From Edolisoma coerulescens (Eukaryota; Chordata; Aves; Passeriformes; Campephagidae), in NCBI GenBank assembly GCA_013397115.1, contig VWZW01002449.1, positions 1-64,000 of the forward strand: DNA of 64,000 bases, in the 5' to 3' direction. Of this stretch, positions 10,403 through 22,277 are shown one piece after another. Numbering within the stretch: the first letter of the stretch is position 1; each line of letters opens with the position of its first letter. The notes under the pieces are model-generated. The model was given only the letters and a program-made list of their open reading frames with translations. It did not search any database and was not told where the DNA came from. The position numbers and the translations under genes were made by a program.

Positions 10403-12468
10403 GATGATGAATAACTCTTATGAAATAAAAATTTAACAGAGGAAATCACAGGAGAAATGTTACGAAGGATATCAAAGGGCGAAGCTAAACAGGTTTCCAC
10501 AGTGAACGAAGGATTCTTGGAAACAAATTTTAAAAATTGGAAGATCGAATCAAATACAAGAAACATAATAATGCTTGTCTTTTTGAAAGCTGTTTCAAAG
10601 TGTGCTCTACTTAATTACTGAAAGATAGGATCATTTATAAATTATTAATTCCAAAAGCTGATTAGATACAATCTGGAGAAAAATTTTCTATACTAAGTGA
10701 TATAGTTTTTTGAAAGTTTTATCAAATCTTGCAAGATTTCAGAAAAAAAAAAAAAGTAGGCAAGGTAAACATGACAGGAAAATTTCACTGAATACAATAT
10801 CTTAAATAAGGACTGCAGCTATCAGGTATTTTCCTACAGAGTCCCTTCAACAGGGAACTTCAGTATGTCAGTGTCAATGCTTTTTTCTTTGACTTTTCTC
10901 AATTTGTAAATCCATTATGATAAGTGTGGCCTGAGAAATTCTATCTAGCCTGGCTACTGACCCTCAAGCAAAATGACCAGTTTTGGAAGTAATTGAACTA
11001 GCTTTATGTACCTGAAGGCTTTAACAAGATGACACTGTATACATTTCACTAATGTATGATTTTTGAGGTTGTTTAACTTTAAAGTGTTTTACTGTGTTAA
11101 ATGGTCTTGGTTTGTTTTTATGAAACATCCATCAACAATACTAAATAAGACGATTTTAACCCATTTTGACAATCAAGTTTTAAAACTTATCTCCAGGATT
11201 TTCAAGTATTCTTCACATAATGTAGCTGGGTTTTAAAATTTTTGTGACTAGTTCCATCCTGATTTAAAAAAAAAATTAAAAAAATTAACTATATCTCAAA
11301 TTGTGGACAATGGTAAATTATGTTTTTTTCTGAAGCATATTAAGATACTTACTTCCTGGATCCACTGAAGTCTCTTTGTTTATCTGAAGTCTTATCTGCT
11401 GGCATTAGTACCTAGAAATATTTTGTATTTCCTGAAAAATGCTGTTTGGCAAAGAGTGTGCCAGTAGCTTTTTCTGTTGTGAATGCAATTAGAAGATCTA
11501 ATTTGTACATGCTGTTCCTGAAGTAGCCAGCTATTCCTGTCAAAACAGCTTGAGAAAAGCAGTTGGTTTACATAGATATGTTGACTAGAATGTCTGGAGA
11601 CAACATCGAAAGGACAGAAATAGCCTGTACCTGACTAGCTGGTTGCAGCAGCAATAGTGTCTTCAAAGAAGAAGGCTAAATAAACAAAATAGGGATTAGA
11701 AATTAAATTCTGATAACAGAACAAGCGGGAAGTGAATTGCAGTAATCATAAAGTTCAGTGGGGTTTTGCTCCAAAATAGTCACAGCTGAATGTAATTGCT
11801 AGAATACGCCAACTAGTTCACCTAATTAGGTAAATTGAAAATGACTCTGGTCAATATTGGAAAGAAATTTCACAGATTTTAGCATTCAACTCAGGAAAGT
11901 ATTTGGATTGCATAGCATAGCTCAATAGTTATAAGTATTACTTTTTTGGATTGTCACCATACCTTGGGAAATCTAGAATTAGGCATTTTTGTTCCTCGAT
12001 GACAAGTATACCACTATACACCAGTGGAATAAATTAATAATATGCAGAGTAGTTCAGGCACATTTCTCATTTTCTACATATGTAAATCAAGAGCAACCAA
12101 GAATGATCCCACCATGCCAAACCAGCTGTGATTAAGAGGAAAACATGGACTTAATGTGTGCACTTGTTGTTTCACTTTCAGTGAGAGCTCATACATGTTC
12201 CCCACACCGGCTTTGTAGACACACTTCTACTGCTTGAATATGCTCTTCCCTGTGGAAAGACACATGGAATTGAGATCTAGGTTTTCTTGGTAGCCTTTCT
12301 GTAAAAGGAGCAGAAGTAGGGATCTGTCTGCTACTGCAGCATGTGTTCTTAATTTCCTGTCTGTGGTTTAGTAGTTCTCTATTTTCTCGTCTAGGGTTTT
12401 TATCTTGTGTAATTCTGCCCTGGAAGAGCTCTGCAGAGGCTGCTCTCTTTCCTGAGGGCACTGGAGTT
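10403..12468. other. AT-rich unique DNA, no gene found
   Basis: Nothing recognisable beyond a short A-run near 10743 and an A/T-rich patch at 11264-11288. A 90-codon minus-strand frame (12189-12461) ends at the edge of the next CR1. It resembles no known protein. Confidence 0.55.
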
Positions 12469-12618
12469 CATAGAATCACAAAATGGTTAAGGTTGGAAGA
12501 GAGCTTAAAAATCATCTACTTCCAAGCCCACTGCAATGGGCAGGGACACCTTCCACTAAAACAGGTTTTTCATAGCCCCATGGCCTTGAACACTGCCAGG
12601 GATGGGGCAGCCACAACA
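12469..12618 (-). mobile_element. Short CR1 LINE 3' end
   Basis: The plus strand reads CATAGAATCACAAAATGG, then GGTTGGAAGAGAGCTTA, GGGCAGGGACACCTTCCACT, GGCCTTGAACACTGCCAGG and GATGGGGCAGCCACAAC. This is the reverse complement of the last ~150 bp of an avian CR1. Homology stops after the CCACAAC block, consistent with 5' truncation. The 128-codon plus-strand frame (12343-12729) spans it and is not a gene. Confidence 0.92.
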
Positions 12619-12900
12619 GAAAATGGAGTTCTTTTTCCATGTCAGAATATTAAAGGTGTAGTAACAACTGTGTTTAAAAAACAGTATAAAACCTGTGAGA
12701 ATTTTTGGGGGCCTGAGCAACGTACATGAAAACAGAATTTTTTGTGGCTTTACTCATGGGTATGAACACACGAATGGAATAACATTATTAGTTCTTGAAG
12801 TAAGTATGTGTTTAACCTCACATCATGTGAACTCAAACAAATTGCCTTTGCATCTGGCACAAAAAAAATCAGGTGAAATTAAAAAAAAAAAACAAAACAG

Positions 12901-12932
12901 CCCNCCCCCCCCCCCCCAAAAAAAAAAAAAAA
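12901..12932. repeat. Poly-C then poly-A tract with an undetermined base
   Basis: A run of Cs at 12901-12917, broken by N at 12904, passes directly into 15 As, followed by GA-rich sequence to about 12960. The N marks an unresolved base call in the homopolymer, so the length is unreliable. Confidence 0.9.
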
Positions 12933-15900
12933 GAAGAAGGAGAGGTAGAAGAGAGAGAGACTGGATCTCTTTAGTATTTCCTTAGCTGAAATTTCAAGGA
13001 CATTTTAAGGAGATGAAAATTAATTAGCTAAATTAAAATTTGGCACTTCTTTTTCAGTTAAAGGGGTTAATATCTTGGCAATTCTTCCAGATTTTCATGA
13101 AACTAACAATCACAATTACCTGGGATATATGTAAATATATAAGTGTGTGTACACTTCTTGTGCATGTACACACTGTGTGTGTTCTGGAATAGCACACTAG
13201 ACCTGGAAAAAAACATATGTTCTGCATCTTGAAAAGGCAAGATACAGGCAATAGTTAAAATTAAATTTAAAATAAACCTGTTTTTAAAAAAAGCTACCTG
13301 GCAACATCATGCCTTCTTAATATCCATTCTACTGCTGTTAAGTGTGGCTTTCCTATATGGACCTGAACACAAGCTCCTACAGTACAGTAAGGAGCTGCAG
13401 TGCTAGAGGCTGATGAGGCACCCCGGGGTTATACCAGTGGATCCAGCCAAGTGCCTGCACTGACCTACCAATGATAACAAGCAGAATAATTGAATCAGAA
13501 AGGTGCTTTGTCTTAAAAATACATTTGAAACAAAGCTAAGTTCTAAAACTTGTAACTTTCATTTATTACAAGGCAAATACGTTTCACTAACAGTGGGGGG
13601 AAAAATTGTACAATATTGATAGTAAATTATGTATTTAATAAAAAAATTAATTCCTGATATTTCTACACATTTTCCTTCCTCCAAAATGACATTTTTCTTG
13701 TTATTTCTTTTTAAAATGAACTGACCTAATAATTTTTTTTCAGAGCTAGCATAATTTATTTTTCTGGTTCTAGGGTGTTTTTAAATAAACATAGAATAGT
13801 ACTCCACATGGAGAAATGATGACATTTCTCCAATTCACAATTCAGCTGTTTTGCTTCACATGCATTTCTAGTACCCAACAGTTAAGAAATTGTTGTTGAC
13901 ACTGGCCCATACTTTAGGTTCTGTACAGAGGACACTGAAGTCTCTGAAAATAAACTGCATCTGGTCTTGTGATAAACCCCTAGGAACTTGGATATGTTTC
14001 TTTCACTAAACACATCTTAGGGAAAGAGGATCAAAAAAGGAAGACAGTGAAAATTGGAACAAAATAAATGTTCGCTTAAGAATACTGGAGTATTCCCCCT
14101 TGAGGTACAGCAGATGCAATCATTCATATTCACTAATTTGTATGTTGACGTAGAGTTCCTGATTGCCCAATGGAAATGAGAAAATAATTAGTCATCTAAA
14201 GATTTTATATTTATTTACAATACCAGTAAAGTATGATCATAGTAATAATTTATATGCAATACTAATTAACAGGTAATTATGTCTGGAAAGAAAAAATAAG
14301 AGTATATTAATTGTCTGAAAATTTGAGGAAAAATCCCCCATCCAAACCTTCCTTTCATAGATTTCTTTTCATGGAATTTTTTTAATTTCCCCAAATTAGG
14401 TCCTGCTTTATTATGAAAGTAATGATAGCAATCACAATCTGAGAATGTTTAGGAACAGTGGATAAAGTGACTTGCTAAAGAAAAATATCATCTTCCTCGT
14501 AGTTTCAAATTAACTAGAATTTAATTTCTCTTGCTCTTAAATGTATTCAAGCATGAGGTAGACTAAGCATGATACATACATCTCTGGGTTGAAGAAATAG
14601 TCATAGGAATAAATAGGTGACATTATAATAATTAGGCAAACTTTACAAAAAAAATAGGAGAGAAGCCCCACGTGACTACTGTTAGAACAGTTTCAGGTAC
14701 AACATAGAATGATAGAAGTGGCAAGATAGTAAACAGATGCATTGTCTTCCAGGTGCAAGGTTTATAGAACAAAAGACTATTTCCAATCTCATTTCAGCCA
14801 TAATTCAACTATTCCCAGTGAAAGATAAATTTTCACTAAATGGCACCATGGCATTTTCATGACTTTGGCTTGGCTTAACACCATATGAATTAAGTGCCTG
14901 CAATATTCAATTCATTTCAGTGCAGGGAGATGCACATGGAGTTCAGAAATCTTAGAGTTTAAACTAGGTATAAGCTACAGAAACACTCATTTGCTTTCAA
15001 ATGAAAAATCTCTAACCCCAAAAATTGAAGAGAAAATCACAAAACTGTTCCTGCTCCCTTTTAGATAACTTAATATTTAATTCTTTCTTAGTCTGCCTAA
15101 TTATTGGAAAACTCATCTTTTTTGCCTTTCGTTTGCCCATCAGATTGGGGAAGTCAGCGCGTGTTGTCCTGAGCTCATTTCTTACTGAATATTACAATTT
15201 CTTCTGTGATTTCATCCTATTATGAACTGTATATTACTGTAACAAACCAAGATGCTACATTTCTTTGCTGATATACTAATCTGTTGCAGAATTAATACCT
15301 AGTAATTACTCTGTTGTATTTCCTTTCTTTACCAGAAAATCTATCAGATACTTAAAATGTGTCTCCCTATTTATAGAAAAAGGACTTTAGAGTATTATGA
15401 TATATTTTGAACTGTAAATTGTGAATTGAGATTATGAATAAAAAATCCCCAGTGGCAGCAGTTGAGAAGGATTTTTTTGTTTCCTTCAGACAGTTAAGGT
15501 TCTAAGCAAACTTCATTTAGACCATATTTTCCATTGCTTTATTGCTTTTAGCATTAAGCCATAAACAATGCCCTTTCTGTTCCAATGGCACCAACCTCTG
15601 TCAGCTGCACTGCAGGTCAGGATTGCCTGGGCCCCGGTGGCTCGCTGGCCAGAAGTAGCCTGGCCAGAGTGCAGCAGTGAAGCAGCATCTAACCCTGGAT
15701 AGCAGGGATGGGCAAGTGTGGCATTGCCAGCAGAAGAAGTCCAGCCCCTGGCAGTGCATGTGTGTCATGAATGAGTGGTTTTAGTTGCTTACAGGACCTC
15801 TGCCAAGTGCATCTGTCACAATGTGTCACCCTGCCCTCAGCCACTTCACCTGGTGATGGCAAGGAGGGGACTTTGCCAGATGCGAAGACCCTAACCCATC

Positions 15901-16270
15901 CTTCTGCTAAATGTCTGTGGGCAAGGACCAGGTTTTACCTTGTAATATTTGCTTTTAAACCTGCAAGTCAGGAACAGAAACAGGTTCTGAGTTTATCCTT
16001 TACCGAAAGTTCAATTTACCAGTGACACTTAATCTGCTTTAGTCACTCGTTTTGCTGAGTTGTGAAACTGCAAAATGAACCTTTGCAACAGAAAGCTCAC
16101 CTGATACAAACAGCATCTGTGCATCTGTGAGTTGAGAAACATGTGAAATCACATTCATATTTTAATATATTTTCCTTTCTGTTCAAGTTCAAGATTTTTT
16201 TGAATTCTCCTTGTAACTCTTTCTCTGTTTTAGTGTTAATCCCACAGCTGGGAGACAATTAAACGTGGTC

Positions 16271-16281
16271 CTTTGTTATGC
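16271..16281 (+). promoter_or_regulatory. SOX/POU composite-like motif
   Basis: CTTTGTTATGC equals the SOX half (CTTTGTT) plus the first half of the octamer (ATGC) of the SOX2-OCT4 composite consensus. The rest of the octamer (AAAT) is not matched; CACA follows. A candidate only. Confidence 0.2.
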
Positions 16282-16756
16282 CACAGTTAGTGGTGAACAA
16301 ATAATGTTTTAATTACTGTACAGCAACAAAACTATTTTAATGCTTTTACTCACACTTCTTTCAAACAAGATCTCCATCTGGCCCAATGCACAACATTTTT
16401 ATTTAATTTCATCTGTCTGCAGCAAAGGGGAAATTATGAAAATGAGCATATGAACTTCATGTTTTTCATTCGGCTGGAGATTGTAGCAGTGGTCCTGTGC
16501 TTCCCCAGAACTTAAAATCTCAGAGCACCAACCAGTGGTTACATTACATTATAAATTTCCTTCTTTTTGTCCAAGGAGGTTTAAATCCACACTGTCGACT
16601 GCCCAGGGATATGCAAAGCTCACTATAATGAAATGTGGATAGATTTTAGGTGGTCCAGTTGCTCCTTTTCTGTGTGGGTTTTGTAGGATTTTTGGTGGGG
16701 TTTTTTATTAGTTTATTTATTTGTTTTTATCTGTTTGTTTTTAACACAGTGACCAG

Positions 16757-16772
16757 TATATATATATATATA
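16757..16772. repeat. (TA)n microsatellite
   Basis: Eight TA units followed by TGTATTTTAT. A T/G-rich tract (16677-16742) lies just before it. Confidence 0.9.
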
Positions 16773-17800
16773 TGTATTTTATACCTAGGTTTTCAACCAA
16801 GAAGGTAATAAAATAATTAGAATTATTTGTCTCTAGTGACACTTCAATCAAAAGGAAATATGCAGAAGCTAGAAGTTTCCCAATCCTTTGCTTATGCTCA
16901 AAATTACTTAAAAGGCTATATTTCAGATCTGATAAAATGAGGGTTTTCTTCCTTCTGCAGTTTGAGAAAAATTTGCAGGTTTTGGCTTATATTTTGACAC
17001 CAGACAGAAGAAGCAATTGCTGCAAAAATATGTGAGAGTATTCCTACTTTTTTCACTCAGTGCACTGGGAGGGTAGGAGGAAGTCATTATTTTTTTTCTC
17101 AATTAAGACATGAGTTCTTCATTTCTTAAGGTTTTAAACCTTAAATTTATATTTCACATCGATGCTTTCAGAATATCCATTAATTTTGGATGTGTTAACA
17201 TAATATTGCATAACTAGAAATTCAATACTTTTCAGAATCTTAATTATTTTTTCATCTATGCACTAATAATAGATAAAAAAGTCTGAGACAGTGTTTTGTG
17301 CTGTGAAAGGCTGAGTACTTAGCAATTATTGAATAACAGTTGCTCTGAAATGTTCTGAACCTCATCTTATTAAAAAAAGGAGCTCCCTTGGAAGTCGTAA
17401 TATGATTAATTCCATAATGTTTTAAAATAAACCCCCAGTTCTGTGATTGTCTCTCGCTCACAGTAACAAATCAAATTTTGACTTGCTATACTGTGGGATT
17501 TATCTGATTCCTTAGGTAATACTTGTTCCCTTGCTCCTCCTCCAGTTTCTCAAAGCCAAGCATGATGTAATACTGTGAACTCTTTGACCTTGGACCCAGA
17601 TGATAGTTGAAATTTCAGTATGCATTTCAGCACAATCATCCCCCAGCTGCTGAATGAACTTGCAGTGGTCTGGTAGCAGGTTCTGGTAGTTGACTTCTCT
17701 AAGAAGGTGTTACAACCAGCCCTGAAGGGGAGGGTAACTGGGGTTCTTGTTGATGGGTCCCTTGGGGTGGATTAGAGTGAACTGACCCAGAATGATCAGT

Positions 17801-17870
17801 GTTTGTAAATAAATATAAATATAAATGAATATAAATATAAATAATATAAATATAAACATTTATATTTTAG
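17801..17870. repeat. AAATAT-type simple repeat inside the LTR
   Basis: Interleaved TAAATA / AATATA units with small variations, about 65 bp. Confidence 0.85.
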
Positions 17871-18305
17871 AAAAAATTGGTTGCAGTGGAAAGCAGTTAT
17901 AACTGTTTGGGTTATTATCTATAGTGATATGGCAATATAAAAGTATGAAAATATCACTTAAGGAAATAGGTAAGGGAAAGAAAGAAAGAGAAAGAGGGAA
18001 AAAGAGTAGATAGTGGAGAGAAAAGTTATCAGCAGCTGTGGATCCGCTGATGAGACGTGATTCTTGCAATTTATATGTCTGTTGGTCAAAGTGATGGTTG
18101 CAAGTCTTGATCCGTCGAGGGTGGGGGAAGCCCTCAAAACAGAGAGTCCAAGAGGTTAATGTATGTTCATGTCCAGGTGGGAATGCCCTGCTACCTGCCC
18201 TGGGCAGGAGTTTTAATACTGTGGATCATGCCCAGTGCTCTGGTGGAAGGCCCCAGAAATTAGTCTGGGGGTGCTTCAGTGGTTGGTGGTGGTTGCAGGC
18301 ACAAA

Positions 18306-18337
18306 CTTGGGGTGATATGTGCTTGGGGTGATATGTG
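18306..18337. repeat. 16-bp perfect tandem duplication
   Basis: CTTGGGGTGATATGTG occurs twice head to tail with no mismatch. It lies inside the LTR, so it is either a family feature (a U3 repeat) or a copy-specific slip. Confidence 0.95.
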
Positions 18338-20500
18338 CGTGAGCAGTTGCTTCCTTTCACACAGTTTGCCACAGCTGGAATTTTTGTCCAGATACATTAA
18401 CCAGGATGTGCTAACCAGATCTCGCCTCCAGTGGGCCTGGAATAGCAACTTCCGGTCACAACTCCTCCCTTCTGAGCTTATCTCAAATTCCTGCTGTGGT
18501 GACTTCTCTTATGGCAAGTTTCTTCTGTGGCCTTGACAGTATTTGAGACAGGCAACTGTGCTCTTTGAGTCCTTGCAGAGGGATAATTTATTTATTTCCA
18601 AGAGGACATAGTGTCTCTCAAAGTTCTTCTTAAATATATTGGCCGCCTTCTGCAGACTTAGGTCTTACTTTAACCACATCCACAGTTATATTAATTGTAA
18701 GAATTAGAAGTGGATTTATACTGAAAAGTACAACACTTTTCCATGAAATTGCAGTATAGCCCAGCTTTTTGGAGTTGACACTGTCATAAATTAATAACAT
18801 GCTAAAGAAAAGGTAGCAATTTTCACAAAGGGCAGTTCCAAGCAAGTTTCCCTAATGATCTTTATAGATTCTCTGACATATGGGATAAAGCTAATTATTA
18901 CAGAGAAAAGACTACAAGTTAGGGGACGGAATTCATTGAAATGAATGTATTTAGGCTTGTCACTGCATATTAACCTCAAAGAGGTGCAAAAATCTGCCAT
19001 GTTACTGAGAGGTTAGGCAATAAAATGGCAGATGGAACCCGAAGACAGTTAATGCAAAGTAATGCTCACGGGAGAAAGTATTTCAGCTCTACATGGAAGC
19101 ACAGTGATAAGTTCCAAATTAGTTATCACCTCTCAGGAAAAAGATATTGAAATCTTTGTGAATAAAGGTGAAAATACACTCATCTTGATCATAGAGTCAG
19201 CTCTGGCACCTCAAATTAAAGGATGAAATAGAAGTAGGAAATATACAGAGAAGGATACAGAATGGTCTGTGTAGCAACAAAACTGACACGCTAAAAGCAA
19301 TATGTTTGGAAAAGAGCAAGGTGTACTAGATAATGATTTTTCTGTATTTTAAAAGTTCAAGATGTAGACAATACTTATTGAAATAAGTCTTCTTAGAATA
19401 AACTAAGATTAAAAAAAAACCCACACAGTTTTCTTGCTCGTTCTGTGACAGTGATTTTCACTTTTTTTCTGAAGTTTAAAGGGTTGGTGAAAGGCTTCAT
19501 GAAGAAACCTACCCAAGCACAGCTGTTCAACATTGTAGTCTTCATGGAACAGCCATTCATGAACTTCTAATGGACAAAATCTTTAAGGGCAGTTCAAGGG
19601 TGAATCACTGTGTCCTTCCTTTGTTCATCAGCTCTATCCCTGTGTGTTGACTACTGCAGGTTCTCCACCTAGATGGATACCTGAAGCTGACCCAGTTTGG
19701 CAGGTCCTATGCATGGAGCATATACTAAAAAGAATTAAAAAAAAAAAAAAGAAAATGAAGGAGATATCATCCACTATATCAAGCACTACCAAATCTACAA
19801 GAGCTTAACATTTATTTGTATACAAATGAAAAATGTTGCATCTGTCTGTGAGGGCAAGATTCAAAAGCATAGCACTGCTAAATATCCAGGTGCACATAAC
19901 TCCGTAGAGTGATTTGCTTCTTGCAATACTTTAATTTTGATCTTTCTCAACTTAAAGAAGGTCCCAGTAAGCAGCAGGCTGTTTTCTACTTGAAATTCAG
20001 AAAAGTTTCAAAAAGAGAGGGAAGATTGCCTGGAACTCTGTAAGCTTTAATGCTCAGATTTAGAGCATTTTGACTCAAGGGCTTTTGAAAGCTACTGCAG
20101 GCCATAGATGAATTGCAAAACAAGTAAATCAGAAAATTGATGTACAATTATGCATCTGCATTTATTGGATTTGAACTCAGCAGGGAACAAGTCCAGCTGA
20201 AGAGGCTGTAACAATCAGATGGCACATGAAATTTGGTTAGCTCTGCTTGGCAGAAAGGGTGAAGAATTACCTGTATATCCAGATTGGAATGTCTTGGATT
20301 AATGCTGTTTCCAAAATTCCTCCTTGCCTATATATTACAGAAAAGTTTTAGAAATTGTGTTAATGATTTACACTAATGTTACACTGTCTGGATATTATTC
20401 ACTTCTAAGGTGTCCTTGAAAAAAAATCTAATCATTATTATGCATATGTTTTTTGGATTAAGTATTTTGTGCTAAGAATTGTGTACTAGTAAATTGTTGA

Positions 20501-20549
20501 GGGTTTTTTTTCTTGTTTGTTTGTTGTTGTTGGGGTTTGGGTTTTTTTG
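20501..20549. repeat. T/G-rich low-complexity tract
   Basis: Runs of T interspersed with GTTT, GTT and GGGG units. Similar tracts occur at 27690-27740, 51158-51200, 56325-56357 and 62070-62107. Confidence 0.8.
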
Positions 20550-20599
20550 CCATTCTAAATTCATGGCTTTCTCTTTGCTGGTGAAAGGTATTTCTGCTT

Positions 20600-20830
20600 C
20601 GTTGCTTCCTTGGGAGAATTCATCATGCAGAATACATTATGTGGGTCCCTCAAATTAGATTGGGTTTATGCCCTACATTGGCAGCTAATTCATGAATTAG
20701 GCTGCTTAAAATGGACCTCATCAAATAAAATACCTTCAGGACAAAATAGGGCTGTAATCTCTAAGTATGCAAACCAAAATGTGCCTAGTGCATTCATCCG
20801 ATAAACAGGCAACTAATCTGCAGCTAAGAT
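20600..20830. promoter_or_regulatory. Candidate conserved non-coding element centred on a homeodomain-type palindrome
   Basis: The block contains the perfect palindrome listed at 20685-20700 plus several further TAAT/ATTA cores (AAATTAGATTG, AACTAATCTGC) and a CTAAGATTAGG near-palindrome at 20824-20834. It has few homopolymers compared with its flanks. The only open frame (20610-20804, 64 codons) looks accidental. Regulatory function is inference. Confidence 0.3.
20685..20700. promoter_or_regulatory. 16-bp perfect palindrome CTAATTCATGAATTAG
   Basis: Self-complementary over 16 bp. It extends to GCAG on the left and CTGC on the right with one extra G at 20701. Two inverted TAATT half-sites separated by CATG-type spacing are the form bound by homeodomain dimers; binding here is not shown. 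Confidence 0.45.
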
Positions 20831-22228
20831 TAGGAAGTTTATAAAATCTATTTCAAAAAGTTTTAATTAAAATGGGTTCAATGAGCTGTGTCTTGAAATG
20901 ATACTTCTATTTTCTTTTTACAATATCATGGGATTATAGCTTACATAAAAGCCGAGAATGTGCTGTGCAGATTTCAGAGCACACAGGACACTGACAGATG
21001 GACACACATTAAGTTTGAAACCAAAAAAAAAAAAGAGGGAAATACGGATGTGTTAAGCTGACAAATTCCTAACCAAAGTATGCATCATCTTGGTAGAGTT
21101 TTACACACCAAGGACGTACTGATTCAAAATGTTAGTTTCTTTAAATAAAAGCAATAGGAAGTTAGGGCTCAAGTGGATATAAGAACTATTATTTGCTGAC
21201 TGAAGATAATTCCAGATCTGTTACTGAATCTCTTTTGGAGTTTATGGGATTCATATCTGCTTTGTCATCAGTGAAATCAAAATATTAGTTAGCAGTTGCT
21301 TCACAAGAATGTAAAAAGAGCTGCCTGGCAACTGTTTATTCCAGAGCTTTGAAGATACTGGGTCAAATTTTCCTTTTCTTTCACTGTTTTCTTGTAATTC
21401 TTAGGTGGTGAATTTTTATGAGAATTTAATCTAAGTTTTTTCCTCCCTTCTGTCTGAAAAAAGAAAAGCTGTAGCAGATGAAATTAAATCCTATTGTTCA
21501 TTTGGCATCCTAGAATAGCTGAGCAAGTAGAACAAGGTGGGATAGCTGAAATTTACTGAACTACAACAAGAGTTTGTAAAGAGGGGCCACTGTATATATT
21601 TCTTTACAGTCTAGTTCCTCATCTAAGAGATAATGGAATCTGAAATTCTTGACCAAAATGAAGATCATTTTTTACAATTTTAGAGAAATCATAGTACAAT
21701 CATGATGATCCATCCAGATATATATTTAATAAATTTGAAAACCAGTAAGTATTCAAGAAGATTTTTCATTTATAATTCTTTGGTGTTTTGTTCATACTGG
21801 AAAACAGTGCAGCATAGCTATAAATCTGCTTGGAATCGATCTGCCACAGCAAATGCCCTTTATGCAAACTTTTATCATGGCAGAATGTGCTGATGCACTT
21901 TTTCTCCTCCATTGCTAAATAGCCTTTTAAATCTGCCTTTGGTAATAAAAAAAAAATGTTGGTTTTTTTTTCTGACAACCTCAGATCCTATTTTGAAATC
22001 AGAAAAACAGCTCATGTCTCCTGCCCCGCTGGCTTCATACTGTAGTCCAACTCCTTTCAACCCCACCATCCCTAAAGGCCATAGGAAATATGAAATAAAT
22101 CCTACAGGGAATGGAATGAAATATGTTCAAAGGAAGAGATCTCAAACTTGTAGGTAGCATATTATAAATCCCTTGATGTTTCCTCTCTCTTTTGTTTTAC
22201 AGATGCTTGGGGACCTACATCTCTTTAC

Positions 22229-22277
22229 ACAAAAAATAAAGAAAAGGGAAAAAGAAAAAAGAAAAAAGAAAAAGAGG
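22229..22277. repeat. A/G-rich low-complexity tract
   Basis: Repeating AAAAAG units on the plus strand. Confidence 0.85.

Larger units (their letters stand above)
12619..17732. other. Unique DNA with simple repeats, no gene found
   Basis: Contains the C/A homopolymer tract at 12901, a GC-richer stretch near 15.59-15.96 kb of unknown nature, a SOX/POU-like motif at 16271, and a TA dinucleotide run at 16757. No open frame with recognisable protein sequence. Confidence 0.55.
17739..18550 (-). mobile_element. LTR, probably solo, with imperfect 6-bp target duplication
   Basis: On the plus strand the unit runs from TGGGGTTCTTG (17739) to TATTTGAGACA (18550). On the minus strand it starts TGTCTCAAATACTG and ends AACCCCA, giving TG...CA ends. 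Flanks are GGTAAC (17733-17738) and GGCAAC (18551-18556), matching 5 of 6. A TATA-like box is on the minus strand (complement of TTTATAT at 18070-18076). Inside are an (AAATAT)-type expansion (17801-17870), a GA-rich tract (17965-18008) and a 16-bp tandem duplication (18306-18337). No clean minus-strand AATAAA is visible downstream of the TATA box. There are no retroviral genes. The call relies on ends, flanks and general appearance; the family is not named. Confidence 0.62.

Noticed and set aside
12189..12461. 90-codon basic, Arg/Lys-rich minus-strand frame
   Set aside because: No homology recognised; it abuts a CR1 and the opposite strand is also partly open.
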